From the NCBI RefSeq assembly GCF_001984575.1, contig NZ_LZNS01000001.1:1568754-1632753 (forward strand): 64,000 nucleotides of DNA, given 5' to 3'. This document shows, piece after piece, positions 56,273 to 63,692 of the stretch (positions are counted from its first letter, which is position 1; every line of letters begins with the position of its first letter). The notes under the pieces were generated by a model, which was not told where the DNA came from, searched no databases, and saw only the letters and a program-made list of their open reading frames with translations. Source of the DNA: Streptomyces sp. MP131-18 (GTDB lineage: Bacteria > Actinomycetota > Actinomycetes > Streptomycetales > Streptomycetaceae). The position numbers and the translations under genes are program-made.

Positions 56273-56352
56273 AGCTTCGCCACCCCTCGGGCGACGAGGG
56301 CCACCAGCGCGAAACCCGCGCCGGTGGCCAGGACGAAGACCACATCGGCCAT
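56269..56352 (-). CDS. 27-residue membrane peptide preceding kdpF
   Basis: MADVVFVLATGAGFALVALV then ARGVAKL: one hydrophobic span with a basic end. A good AGGAG site six bases before the ATG and the 4-base overlap with kdpF show it is translated as the first gene of the kdp operon. It is shorter than any named Kdp subunit; it may be an extra accessory subunit or a coupling leader. Similar small frames may precede kdpF in other streptomycetes (from memory, unchecked). Confidence 0.72.
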   Translation of the reverse strand: MADVVFVLATGAGFALVALVARGVAKL

Positions 56353-56428
56353 CGGTTGCTCCTGAGCAAAAAGGGTCGGAAAAGGACTGACCCCTTCAGG
56401 GAACCTCTGTTCCAAAGCGATGGGAGCA

Positions 56429-56469
56429 CCGTTGACGGGCCTCTGACGTGGGCCCGTCCCCCGTTGACG
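56429..56469 (-). promoter_or_regulatory. phased TGACG repeats upstream of the kdp operon
   Basis: CCGTTGACG occurs at 56429-56437 and 56461-56469 (32-base spacing, three helical turns), with a further TGACG at 56444-56448; the three TGACG copies start at 56433, 56444 and 56465. They lie 77-117 bases upstream of the operon's first ATG, where KdpE-type regulators bind direct repeats. Confidence 0.45.
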
Positions 56470-56508
56470 TCATGCATACGGCGCCGGGGGCGGCACGGCG
56501 CGGACGCC

Positions 56509-56787
56509 TCATTCGCGGGGCGCGCGGGAGCGGCGCAGGCGCCGCTGAACGACGACCAGATCGACCACCGCGACCACGGAGAGCAGCGCGCAGGCCAGCG
56601 TCAGGGTGCCGAGGGCACCGGGGCCGGGGCTGTCATCACTGTCCGTGTTTGCCCACCAGATGCAGAACAGCACCGTCAGGGCGAGGAAAACCGGCAGGAA
56701 GATACCCGAAAGCAGCCGACGCAGCCGCAGGGCGCTGAAGGCGGTCACCGGCTCGGTGCCGGTCCGCCGGTGACGCAGGTGGTCCAT
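56509..56787 (-). CDS. small membrane protein, DUF6343-like
   Basis: 92 residues: MDHLRHRRTGTEPVTAFSAL, then two membrane spans (about 26-48 and 62-82) and a basic end RRLRRSRAPRE. The RTGTEPVTA-SALRLR start resembles the streptomycete DUF6343 family of unknown function. The ATG follows AGGGAGGAGG, but that site is folded into a perfect hairpin. Confidence 0.7.
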   Translation of the reverse strand: MDHLRHRRTGTEPVTAFSALRLRRLLSGIFLPVFLALTVLFCIWWANTDSDDSPGPGALGTLTLACALLSVVAVVDLVVVQRRLRRSRAPRE

Positions 56788-56812
56788 GGCGGCCTCCTCC
56801 CTGGAGGCCGCC
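56788..56812 (-). promoter_or_regulatory. hairpin over the ribosome binding site of the DUF6343-like gene
   Basis: GGCGGCCTCC (56788-56797) and GGAGGCCGCC (56803-56812) form a 10-base perfect stem with a 5-base loop, abutting the start codon. In the minus-strand RNA the loop and 3' arm contain the Shine-Dalgarno sequence, so initiation should depend on opening this stem. Confidence 0.6.
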
Positions 56813-56871
56813 GGGTACCCGCCCCCCGGCCGGCGACACACGGCCTTCTCCGGCGGGGCGGGCCGGGGAAC

Positions 56872-57639
56872 CTAGCGGACCTCGGAGATCTCCGGGCCGC
56901 GGCGCAGCTTGTCCAGGCCGCCGGCGAAGCGGGAAACCTGCGGGCCGCCCTCCTCCGCCTGCTCCTGCTTGACGCCGTCGGGCACCATCTGCGCGTCCTG
57001 GGGCAGCTTCAGCACGATCGGGTCGCGCGGCGCCATCGGGGACTCCCCGCGCACCACGACGGTGTCGCGGAAGATCTGCTCCAGGAGCCCCGCGGCCTGC
57101 GGCTGGACCGCGCCCTGGCCGGAGATCACGCCACGCAGGAACCAGCGGGGCCCGTCGACGCCCACGAAGCGCACGACCTGCATGCCGCGCTTGCCGTCCG
57201 GCAGCTGGACCGGCACCCGGGCCCGCAGCTCCCAGCCGAGCGGCCCCTCGATCTCGTCGATCACGCCGCCCTGCTGCGTGATCCCGGCCGCGATCTCCTC
57301 GCGCACCTCGCCCCAGATGCCCTCGCGCCGGGGAGCGGCGAATGCCTGGAGCTGGATCGCGCTGTCCTTGACCACGACGGTCGCGGCCACGATGGCGTCG
57401 CCCGCGACCTCTACGCGCAGCTCCATGCCCTGCACGCCGGGGACGAAGAGACCGCCGAGATCGACCCGGCCCTCCGCCGGACTGCCCGGCACCTCGTCGA
57501 GGTCCCAGGGCCCGTCGGGCCGCGGCGCGGGCTCCAGCTTGACCCGCTCCGCTTCATCCGCGTCCGGGGTCTCCTCCTCCGAGGCGGTCTCGACCGCTTC
57601 CTCGGGGTCCTCGTTCCGCTTGCGACGACGTCCGAACAC
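56872..57639 (-). CDS. DUF3710 protein
   Basis: 255 residues: a basic start FGRRRKRN, an acidic region to residue 45, then the conserved GPWDLDEVPGSPAEGRVDLGGLFVPGVQGMELRVEV and GPRWFLRGVISGQGA. DUF3710 is conserved in actinobacteria beside dut; its role is unknown, cytoplasmic by composition. The GTG 57639 follows the dut stop by one base (TGACGTG), so both are co-transcribed. Confidence 0.88.
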   Translation of the reverse strand: MFGRRRKRNEDPEEAVETASEEETPDADEAERVKLEPAPRPDGPWDLDEVPGSPAEGRVDLGGLFVPGVQGMELRVEVAGDAIVAATVVVKDSAIQLQAFAAPRREGIWGEVREEIAAGITQQGGVIDEIEGPLGWELRARVPVQLPDGKRGMQVVRFVGVDGPRWFLRGVISGQGAVQPQAAGLLEQIFRDTVVVRGESPMAPRDPIVLKLPQDAQMVPDGVKQEQAEEGGPQVSRFAGGLDKLRRGPEISEVR

Positions 57640-57640
57640 G

Positions 57641-58168
57641 TCATTGTCCTTTCCGGTCGGCAGTCCCGCCGGGACCGACCGCAGCAGCATAGGTGTTGTG
57701 CGCGCCGGCATGGCCGCCCGTGGAGCCGAAACCCCCCGTGGCCCGCGCGGACCCCGGCAGCTCCGCGACCTCGTGAAATCGCACCGTCTCCACCCGCTGG
57801 ACGACGAGCTGGGCGATCCGGTCGAACGGCTGGAACCTGACGGTCTCCCGCGGGTCCAGATTGATCACGATGACCTTGATCTCTCCACGGTACCCGGCGT
57901 CGATCGTGCCCGGGGCGTTCACCATGGCCACCCCGCACCGGGCGGCGAGCCCGGAACGTGGGTGCACGAACGCGGCGTACCCGTCGGGGAGGGCGATCGA
58001 AACACCCGTCGGCAGCACGGTCCGCTCGCCGGGGGCCAGCTCGGCTGCGGCCGTGGTGACCAGATCGACCCCGGCGTCGCCGGGGTGCGCCCGGGCGGGG
58101 ATGGGAACTGCCGGATCGATCCGCCGGATCAGGATGTCTACCGGGGCTTGGCTCACAGGGGCACTCAC
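57641..58168 (-). CDS. dut: deoxyuridine 5'-triphosphate nucleotidohydrolase
   Basis: 175 residues, trimeric dUTPase. All five motifs are present: HPGDAGVDL, VHPRSGLA, GTIDAGYRGEIKV, RIAQLVV and GFGSTGGH. It removes dUTP and makes dUMP. Two nearby GTG starts (58168, 58156) are possible; the first has the better context. Divergent from the DUF3093 gene with only 57 bases between. Confidence 0.95.
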   Translation of the reverse strand: MSAPVSQAPVDILIRRIDPAVPIPARAHPGDAGVDLVTTAAAELAPGERTVLPTGVSIALPDGYAAFVHPRSGLAARCGVAMVNAPGTIDAGYRGEIKVIVINLDPRETVRFQPFDRIAQLVVQRVETVRFHEVAELPGSARATGGFGSTGGHAGAHNTYAAAVGPGGTADRKGQ

Positions 58169-58225
58169 GGTGCAGACCCTACCGCCGCCGGGGGCCGCGG
58201 GAGGCGAGCCTGCCATGCTTGGGCC

Positions 58226-58678
58226 ATGAAGCCGTATGACGAGCGACTTACCGTGCCGAGGACCTGGTGGCTGATGGCACTGTTCGGCGTGATTCTGCTG
58301 GGCGTCGCGCTGGTCCCCCTCGGCCCCGTGGCGCTGCTGTGCGGCCTCGCCGCCGGTGGCGCGCTGGCCGGGGTGGCCCTGAGCACGTACGGCTCGGCAC
58401 GCATCCGCGTGGTGGCCGGCTCGCTGGTCGCGGGTCAGGCCAGGATTCCGGTCACGGCCCTGGGCGAGGCCCGGGCTCTCGACGCCGACGAGGCCCGCGC
58501 CTGGCGGACTCATCGTGCGGATGCCCGGGCTCATATGCTGCTCCGCGCCTACATCCCGACGGCTGTGCGGGTCGAGGTCACGGACCCCGGCGATCCGACG
58601 CCGTATCTCTACCTGTCGACCCGCAGGCCGGACCGGCTGACGGCGGCGCTGGCTGCCGCCCGCCCGGACGTGGCATAG
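58226..58678 (+). CDS. DUF3093 membrane protein
   Basis: 150 residues: YDERLTVPRTWWLMALFGVILLGVALVPLGP, two close membrane spans to about residue 60, then a cytoplasmic PH-like domain (IRVVAGSLVAGQARIPVTALGEARALDADEARAWRT). This is the DUF3093 family found beside dut in actinobacteria, function unknown. ATG start. Convergent with the DUF4193 gene. Confidence 0.87.
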   Translation: MKPYDERLTVPRTWWLMALFGVILLGVALVPLGPVALLCGLAAGGALAGVALSTYGSARIRVVAGSLVAGQARIPVTALGEARALDADEARAWRTHRADARAHMLLRAYIPTAVRVEVTDPGDPTPYLYLSTRRPDRLTAALAAARPDVA

Positions 58679-58697
58679 CCGCGACCCGGGCGGGCGT

Positions 58698-58997
58698 TCA
58701 GGCCGCGCAGTCGCGGCAGATCAGCTGACCATCCTTCTCCGTGGCGAGCTGCGAGCGGTGGTGGACGAGGAAGCAGCTCATGCAGGTGAACTCGTCCGCC
58801 TGCCGCGGCAGCACCCGCACCGACAGCTCCTCGTTCGACAGGTCGGCACCGGGCAGCTCAAGCCCTTCCGCCTGCTCGAACTCGTCCACGTCGACCGTGG
58901 ACGCCGACTTGTCGTTCCGCCGGGCCTTCAGCTCCTCAATGCTGTCCTCGTTGACATCATCGTCGGTCTTGCGTGGAGTGTCGTAGTCGGTTGCCAT
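58698..58997 (-). CDS. DUF4193 zinc-ribbon-like protein
   Basis: 99 residues: an acidic N-terminal half (TDDDVNEDSIEELKARRNDKSASTVDVDEFEQAE) and a C-terminal CMSC ... CRDC pair that should bind zinc. DUF4193 is highly conserved in actinobacteria and related to RNA-polymerase- or dksA-like small proteins only by general shape; role unknown. ATG preceded by GGGGGAGAACGA. Confidence 0.9.
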   Translation of the reverse strand: MATDYDTPRKTDDDVNEDSIEELKARRNDKSASTVDVDEFEQAEGLELPGADLSNEELSVRVLPRQADEFTCMSCFLVHHRSQLATEKDGQLICRDCAA

Positions 58998-59226
58998 TCG
59001 TTCTCCCCCTCCGGGTGTCTGTGGTATCTCCAGCGCACGTAACGCGCGGGGGGTCGGACTTTGTGCCCGACCCGAGGCGGAGATTTTGCCTCACATCAAG
59101 TGGTGTTACTCAATCGACACCCAACCGAACGCCTGAAGAGGTGATCATTCCGGCTGCCGATCGGGCCGCTAACGGGCCAAAACGCCTGCTGCGGCCCCGT
59201 GGATGCCCGGCCCTCCGGGCACCCGT

Positions 59227-59242
59227 ATGTGATTGATCACAT
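59227..59242. promoter_or_regulatory. 16-base perfect palindrome between DUF4193 and cutS
   Basis: ATGTGAT-TG-ATCACAT, 7-base arms and 2-base centre. It has the TGTGA/TCACA half sites of Crp-type operators but with a 4-base instead of a 6-base spacer. It lies 230 bases upstream of the DUF4193 start and just past the cutS stop. Confidence 0.45.
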
Positions 59243-59269
59243 CTCCTTCTTTCCCGCCTCGGCGTCTTC

Positions 59270-60532
59270 TCAGACCGGGATGACCACGCACATGACGAGT
59301 CCACCGGTCTCCCGCGGCTCGGCGCGCACGTAGCCCCCGTGGGCACGCGCGACCGAACGAACGATGGACAGGCCGAGACCGACACCCTTGTCGCTGCCTG
59401 TGCGCTGGGTGCGCAGCCGCCGAAAAGGCTCGAACATATTATCGACCTCATAGGCGGGCACCACCGGACCCGTATTCTCCACCACGAGGACCGCCTGTCC
59501 GTGCCTGGCCTCCGTCTCCACCCGGACCCAGCCGCCCTCGGACACGTTGTACCGCACCGCGTTCTGTACGAGGTTGAGCGCCACCCGCTCCAGCAGTACC
59601 CCGTTCCCGTGGACGTACAGCGGCGGTCTGGCGCCGGTCAGCTCCACGCCGCGGGTCCTGGCCTCCCCGCGCGTCTGCTCGACCGCCTGCCCGGCAACCT
59701 CGGCCAGGTCCACCGGCTTGCGGTCCACCAGCTCGTTCTCACTGCGGGCCAGCAGCAGCAGGCCTTCCACCAGCTGCTCGCTGCGCTCGTTCGTCGCGAG
59801 GAGGGTGTTGCCCAGCTGCGTCACCTCGGGCGACGCGTTCGGATCGGACAGCTGCACCTCGAGCAGCGTGCGGTTGATGGCCAGCGGCGTGCGCAGCTCG
59901 TGCGAGGCGTTGGCCACGAAGCGCTGCTGCGCGGTGAACGCCCGGTCGAGCCGGTCCAGCATCTCGTCGAACGTGTCGGCCAGCTCCTTCAGCTCGTCGT
60001 CCGGCCCGTCCAGCTCGATGCGCCGGTGCAGGTCGGAACCGGCCACCCGGCGGGCGGTGCGGGTGATCCGGCCCAGCGGGGACAGCACCCGACCCGCCAT
60101 CACATAGCCGAACGCGAAGGCCGCGACCGCGAGTCCGAGCAGCGCGAGCAGCGAGCTGCGCAGCAGCTGGTCCAGGGCGATGGCGCGCTGCCTGTCCGTG
60201 CACTCGGCAAGCCACTCCTCGAACTCGTTCTCCTGCATGGGCCCCGGCGTCGCCGGGCACACCGGCGAGGTGATCACCTCGGTCGTGCCCGCGGGGAACG
60301 TGAAGGGCAGCTCGGTCCCCCGTTCGAGGGCGCGGGCGGCGAGCAGGTAGATGATCGTCAGCAGCACCACGCCCGCGATCAGGAACATCCCGCCGTACAG
60401 CAGGGTCAGCCGAATCCTGATGGTCGGCCGCAGCCAGCCGTGCGGCCGGTCGTCCTCGTGCGGGTCCCACTGCGGCTTCGGCGGGGCGGCCGGCATCGGT
60501 GGTGTGGAGGGCGGCGAAGGGGACGAGGCCAT
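59270..60532 (-). CDS. cutS: sensor histidine kinase CutS
   Basis: 420 residues. Proline-rich cytoplasmic start, membrane spans at about 42-66 and 126-146, and an extracellular sensor of about 60 residues that contains exactly two cysteines (C92, C111). HAMP region, HisKA box NASHELRTPLAIN (H211), HATPase with NLVQNAVRYN and GVGLGLSIVRSVA. CutRS of streptomycetes influences antibiotic production and has been linked to extracytoplasmic protein folding; the cysteine pair fits a redox or disulphide sensor. ATG starts three bases after cutR ends. Confidence 0.92.
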   Translation of the reverse strand: MASSPSPPSTPPMPAAPPKPQWDPHEDDRPHGWLRPTIRIRLTLLYGGMFLIAGVVLLTIIYLLAARALERGTELPFTFPAGTTEVITSPVCPATPGPMQENEFEEWLAECTDRQRAIALDQLLRSSLLALLGLAVAAFAFGYVMAGRVLSPLGRITRTARRVAGSDLHRRIELDGPDDELKELADTFDEMLDRLDRAFTAQQRFVANASHELRTPLAINRTLLEVQLSDPNASPEVTQLGNTLLATNERSEQLVEGLLLLARSENELVDRKPVDLAEVAGQAVEQTRGEARTRGVELTGARPPLYVHGNGVLLERVALNLVQNAVRYNVSEGGWVRVETEARHGQAVLVVENTGPVVPAYEVDNMFEPFRRLRTQRTGSDKGVGLGLSIVRSVARAHGGYVRAEPRETGGLVMCVVIPV

Positions 60533-60535
60533 GGC

Positions 60536-61189
60536 TCAGATCCGGTACCCGGCGCCGGGCACGGTGGTGATCACCGGCGGATCGCCCAGCTTGCGGCGCA
60601 GCGTCATGACGGTGACCCGCACCACGTTGGTGAACGGATCGGTGTTCTCGTCCCACGCCTTCTCCAGCAGCTGCTCTGCCGAGACGACGACGCCCGCGCT
60701 GCGCATCAGCACTTCGAGCACCGCGAACTCCTTGGGCGCCAGCTGCACCTGCCGCCCGTCCCTGTGCACCTCGCGGCGGTTGGGGTCCAGGGTGATGCCC
60801 GACCGTTCGAGCACGGGCGGCAGCGGAGCGGTGGCGCGGCGGCCCAGGGCCCGCACGCGGGCGATCAGTTCGCTGAAGGCGAAAGGCTTTGGCAGATAGT
60901 CGTCCGCGCCGATCTCCAGGCCCTCCACCCGGTCGCTGACGTCCCCCGAGGCCGTCAGCATCAGGACCCGGGTGGCGCGGCCCAGCTCCACGATGCGCCG
61001 GCAGACGTCGTCGCCGTGCACCAGTGGCAGGTCGCGGTCGAGGACCACGACGTCGTAGTCGTTCAGATCGACGCGCTCGGTGGCGGCGGCCCCGTCGTAC
61101 ACGACGTCCACCGCCATGGCCTGGCGGCGCAGCCCGGTGGCCACCGCGTCAGCGAGCAGTTGCTCGTCCTCGACGACGAGTACGCGCAC
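60536..61189 (-). CDS. cutR: response regulator CutR
   Basis: 217 residues. Receiver with VVEDE and phospho-acceptor D51 (VVLDRDLPL), TAS and KPF switch residues; OmpR-type winged helix LAPKEFAVLEVLMRSAGVVVSAEQLLEKAWDE ending VPGAGYRI. Forms an operon with cutS downstream. A GGTAA direct repeat about 80 bases upstream may be its own binding site. Confidence 0.93.
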   Translation of the reverse strand: MRVLVVEDEQLLADAVATGLRRQAMAVDVVYDGAAATERVDLNDYDVVVLDRDLPLVHGDDVCRRIVELGRATRVLMLTASGDVSDRVEGLEIGADDYLPKPFAFSELIARVRALGRRATAPLPPVLERSGITLDPNRREVHRDGRQVQLAPKEFAVLEVLMRSAGVVVSAEQLLEKAWDENTDPFTNVVRVTVMTLRRKLGDPPVITTVPGAGYRI

Positions 61190-61494
61190 GTCATGGCCCT
61201 TCTCTCACAGAATCCGCTTGGCGGGACAGCGGCCGGCCGGCCCCGCGACCATCCTGCCCTGCCCCCGGGTAAACGAGCGGTAAGTGCGCCGGGCGGGGAC
61301 GGGGCGGGCGAAATTCTGTGGTGGGCAGGTTTCCCCTCGCGGCCCGCCGGGGAGGAGAGGCACACACCCCGCGACCACGCCCGAGAAGGCGGCAAGCCAG
61401 TCCTCCGCGCTGCCGACCGTTTCGAGGGTCCGCTGTGGCCGCACCCACCCCCGGCACCCCCCAGTGCCGCCGATCGAAGACGAGGGGGCGCACC
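61190..61494. other. 305-base divergent region cutR / small protein
   Basis: Holds the promoters of cutRS and of the small plus-strand gene. GGTAA occurs at 61268-61272 and 61279-61283 (11-base period; TTACC-N6-TTACC on the minus strand), the spacing used by OmpR-type regulators such as CutR. Nothing else recognised. Confidence 0.5.
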
Positions 61495-61656
61495 TTGGAC
61501 GCGTTCACCGCTGGGATTCTTCAGCGCATCGAAAGCACCGAGTCCGATCTGCACCGCGCTCGTGAGGCCGGAGACGTGTTCACGATGGATGTGGAGCAGG
61601 CCGAGCTGGACGACCTGCGCCGACTGGCGGCGGAACACGGCGTGCACGTCGGCTAG
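61495..61656 (+). CDS. small conserved alpha-helical protein
   Basis: 53 residues from a TTG start (LDAFTAGILQRIESTESDLH... to ...LAAEHGVHVG), all helical with heptad-like spacing, so a short coiled coil. GAGGGGGCG precedes the start. The same kind of protein, as I recall, sits beside cutR in other streptomycetes; function unknown. Confidence 0.7.
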   Translation: MDAFTAGILQRIESTESDLHRAREAGDVFTMDVEQAELDDLRRLAAEHGVHVG

Positions 61657-61724
61657 GACCGTCTGACACTTCGGCAGCGGCGCCCCCGGGGACGGGCCCG
61701 GGGGCGTCGTCGTGTCCCGCCCCG

Positions 61725-62552
61725 TCACTCGTGGCTGTCGTGCCAGGCGCCCAGCTCGTCGAGCAGCGGCTGGAGTTCCGCGAACACGCCGGGCGTCGCG
61801 GCCACGGCCAGGTCGCCGTCCGGGCGCAGGCCGGGCCGGCCGCCGGTCACGGCGCCCGCCTCCCGGGCGATGAGGTCGCCCGCGGCCAGGTCCCAGGGCG
61901 CCAGGCCGCGTTCGTAGAAGCCGTCGAGCCGCCCACCCGCCACGTCGCACAGGTCGATAGCCGCGGAGCCGGAACGCCGGATGTCGCGCACCCGCGGGAT
62001 CAGCCGGCGGGCGACGGCGGCCTGCGCGGTGCGCACGGTCGCCACGTAGTTGAAGCCCGTCCCGATCAGCGCCTGGTCCAGCGGCGGCGAGGGCCGCGGG
62101 CGCAGCGGCTCGCTGCTCCCGTCCGCGGCCGTGCGGAACGCGCCGCCGCCCAGCAGCGCGTGGTAGCTCTCGCCGCGCATCGGGGCCGCCACCGCGGCGG
62201 CGACCGCCTCGCCGTCCACCTCGGCGGCGATGGACACGGCCCACTGCGGCAGCCCGTAGAGGTAGTTGACGGTGCCGTCCAGGGGGTCGACGACCCACCG
62301 GACGCCGCTGGTGCCGCCGCTGACGCCCCCCTCCTCGCCGAGGAAGGCGTCGTCGGGGCGCCGTTCCGCGAGGAAGCCGGTGATCAGCCGCTCGGCGGCC
62401 AGGTCCATCTCGGTGACGACGTCGATGGGGCTCGACTTGGTGGCCGCGACGCCGAGATCGGCAGGACGGCCGTCGCGCAGCAGCCGGCCGGCCCGGCCGG
62501 CCGCCTCCCGGGCGAGGGCGAGCAGAAGTTCCGGTGCGGGTCGGTCGGACAA
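61725..62552 (-). CDS. inositol monophosphatase-family phosphatase
   Basis: 275 residues with the Li-sensitive phosphatase metal motifs GEEGG, DPLDGTVNY and WDLAAGDLIAREAG. Hydrolyses inositol phosphate or a related phosphomonoester (histidinol phosphate is possible in actinobacteria). TTG start at 62552, 12 bases after the ferrochelatase stop, so probably the same operon. Confidence 0.93.
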   Translation of the reverse strand: MSDRPAPELLLALAREAAGRAGRLLRDGRPADLGVAATKSSPIDVVTEMDLAAERLITGFLAERRPDDAFLGEEGGVSGGTSGVRWVVDPLDGTVNYLYGLPQWAVSIAAEVDGEAVAAAVAAPMRGESYHALLGGGAFRTAADGSSEPLRPRPSPPLDQALIGTGFNYVATVRTAQAAVARRLIPRVRDIRRSGSAAIDLCDVAGGRLDGFYERGLAPWDLAAGDLIAREAGAVTGGRPGLRPDGDLAVAATPGVFAELQPLLDELGAWHDSHE

Positions 62553-62564
62553 GGTGGGCGCTCC

Positions 62565-63692
62565 TCAGGCGTAAGGGCTGTCGACGCCGGCGGCTGCCGG
62601 CTTGGCCTGGCGGCCCGGGCAGCAGCCGACGGGGCAGATGTCGTGGCTGGGTCCCAGCGCGCCGGGCGCGCAGCGCCCGGGGCTTTCGCCGCGCTCGGTC
62701 GCGGCCCGTTCCAGCACCAGGTCGCGTACGGCGGCGACGAACCGCGGCTCCGCGCCGACGGTGGCGGACCTGACGGCGGGCAGCCCCAGTTCCTTCGCGA
62801 CGGCCATGGCCTCGGTGTCGAGGTCGTAGAGGACTTCCATGTGGTCGGAGACGAAGCCGATGGGCACCATGACGACGCCGGGCGCGCCCTCGTCGTGCAG
62901 GGCGGCCAGGTGCTCGCAGATGTCAGGTTCGAGCCAGGGGATGTGGGGGGCGCCGCTGCGCGACTGGTAGACCAGCCGCCAGGGGTGTTCGCTGCCGGTG
63001 GCCTCGCGCACGGCGGCCGCGACCTGGCGGGCGGCGTCCAGGTGCTGGGCCACGTAGGCGCCGCCCGGGCCGTGCGCGGCGGGCGGTCCCGAGGTGTCGG
63101 CCGCGGCGTCCGGGATGGAGTGGGTGCTGAACGCCAGGTGCGCGCCGCCGCGGACCTCCTCGGGCAGCCGGGCCAGCGCGGCCAGGACACCGTCGGCCAC
63201 CGTCTCCAGGAACCCGGGGTGGTTGAAGTAGTGCCGCAGCTTGTCCACGCGCGGCAGTTCGAGCCCTTCGGCCGCCAGGGTGGCCAGTGCGCCGGCCAGG
63301 TCCTCGCGGTACTGGCGGCAGCCGGAGTAGGAGGCGTAGGCACTGGTGGCCAGGGTCAGGACGCGGCGGCGGCCGTCGCGGACCATGTCGCGCAGCGTGT
63401 CGGTGAGGTACGGGCCCCAGTTGCGGTTGCCCCAGTAGACGGGCAGGTCCAGGCCGTGCGCCGCGAAGTCGGCGCGCAGCGCGGCCAGCAGCGTACGGTT
63501 CTGCTCGTTGATGGGGCTGACGCCCCCGAAGAGGTGGTAGTGCGCGCCCACTTCCGCCAGCCGTTCGCGCGGGATGCCGCGGCCCCTGGTGACGTTCTCC
63601 AGGAACGGCAGGACGTCGTCGGGGCCTTCGGGACCGCCGAAGGACAGGAGCAGCAGGGCGTCGTACGGGTGCGGGTCGGTGGCGCGATCCAT
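62565..63692 (-). CDS. hemH: ferrochelatase (coproporphyrin type)
   Basis: 375 residues. Inserts Fe(II) into the porphyrin ring; in actinobacteria the substrate is coproporphyrin [25 protein letters not shown] at the start, [11 protein letters not shown], the active-site His in STHSIPD and the Glu in [15 protein letters not shown] cysteine in [10 protein letters not shown] and three in ICPVGCCPG match the [2Fe-2S] ligands of actinobacterial enzymes. ATG 63692 ([10 protein letters not shown]) is chosen over an upstream start at 63755, which adds unlike-protein residues. Confidence 0.95.
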   Translation of the reverse strand: MDRATDPHPYDALLLLSFGGPEGPDDVLPFLENVTRGRGIPRERLAEVGAHYHLFGGVSPINEQNRTLLAALRADFAAHGLDLPVYWGNRNWGPYLTDTLRDMVRDGRRRVLTLATSAYASYSGCRQYREDLAGALATLAAEGLELPRVDKLRHYFNHPGFLETVADGVLAALARLPEEVRGGAHLAFSTHSIPDAAADTSGPPAAHGPGGAYVAQHLDAARQVAAAVREATGSEHPWRLVYQSRSGAPHIPWLEPDICEHLAALHDEGAPGVVMVPIGFVSDHMEVLYDLDTEAMAVAKELGLPAVRSATVGAEPRFVAAVRDLVLERAATERGESPGRCAPGALGPSHDICPVGCCPGRQAKPAAAGVDSPYA

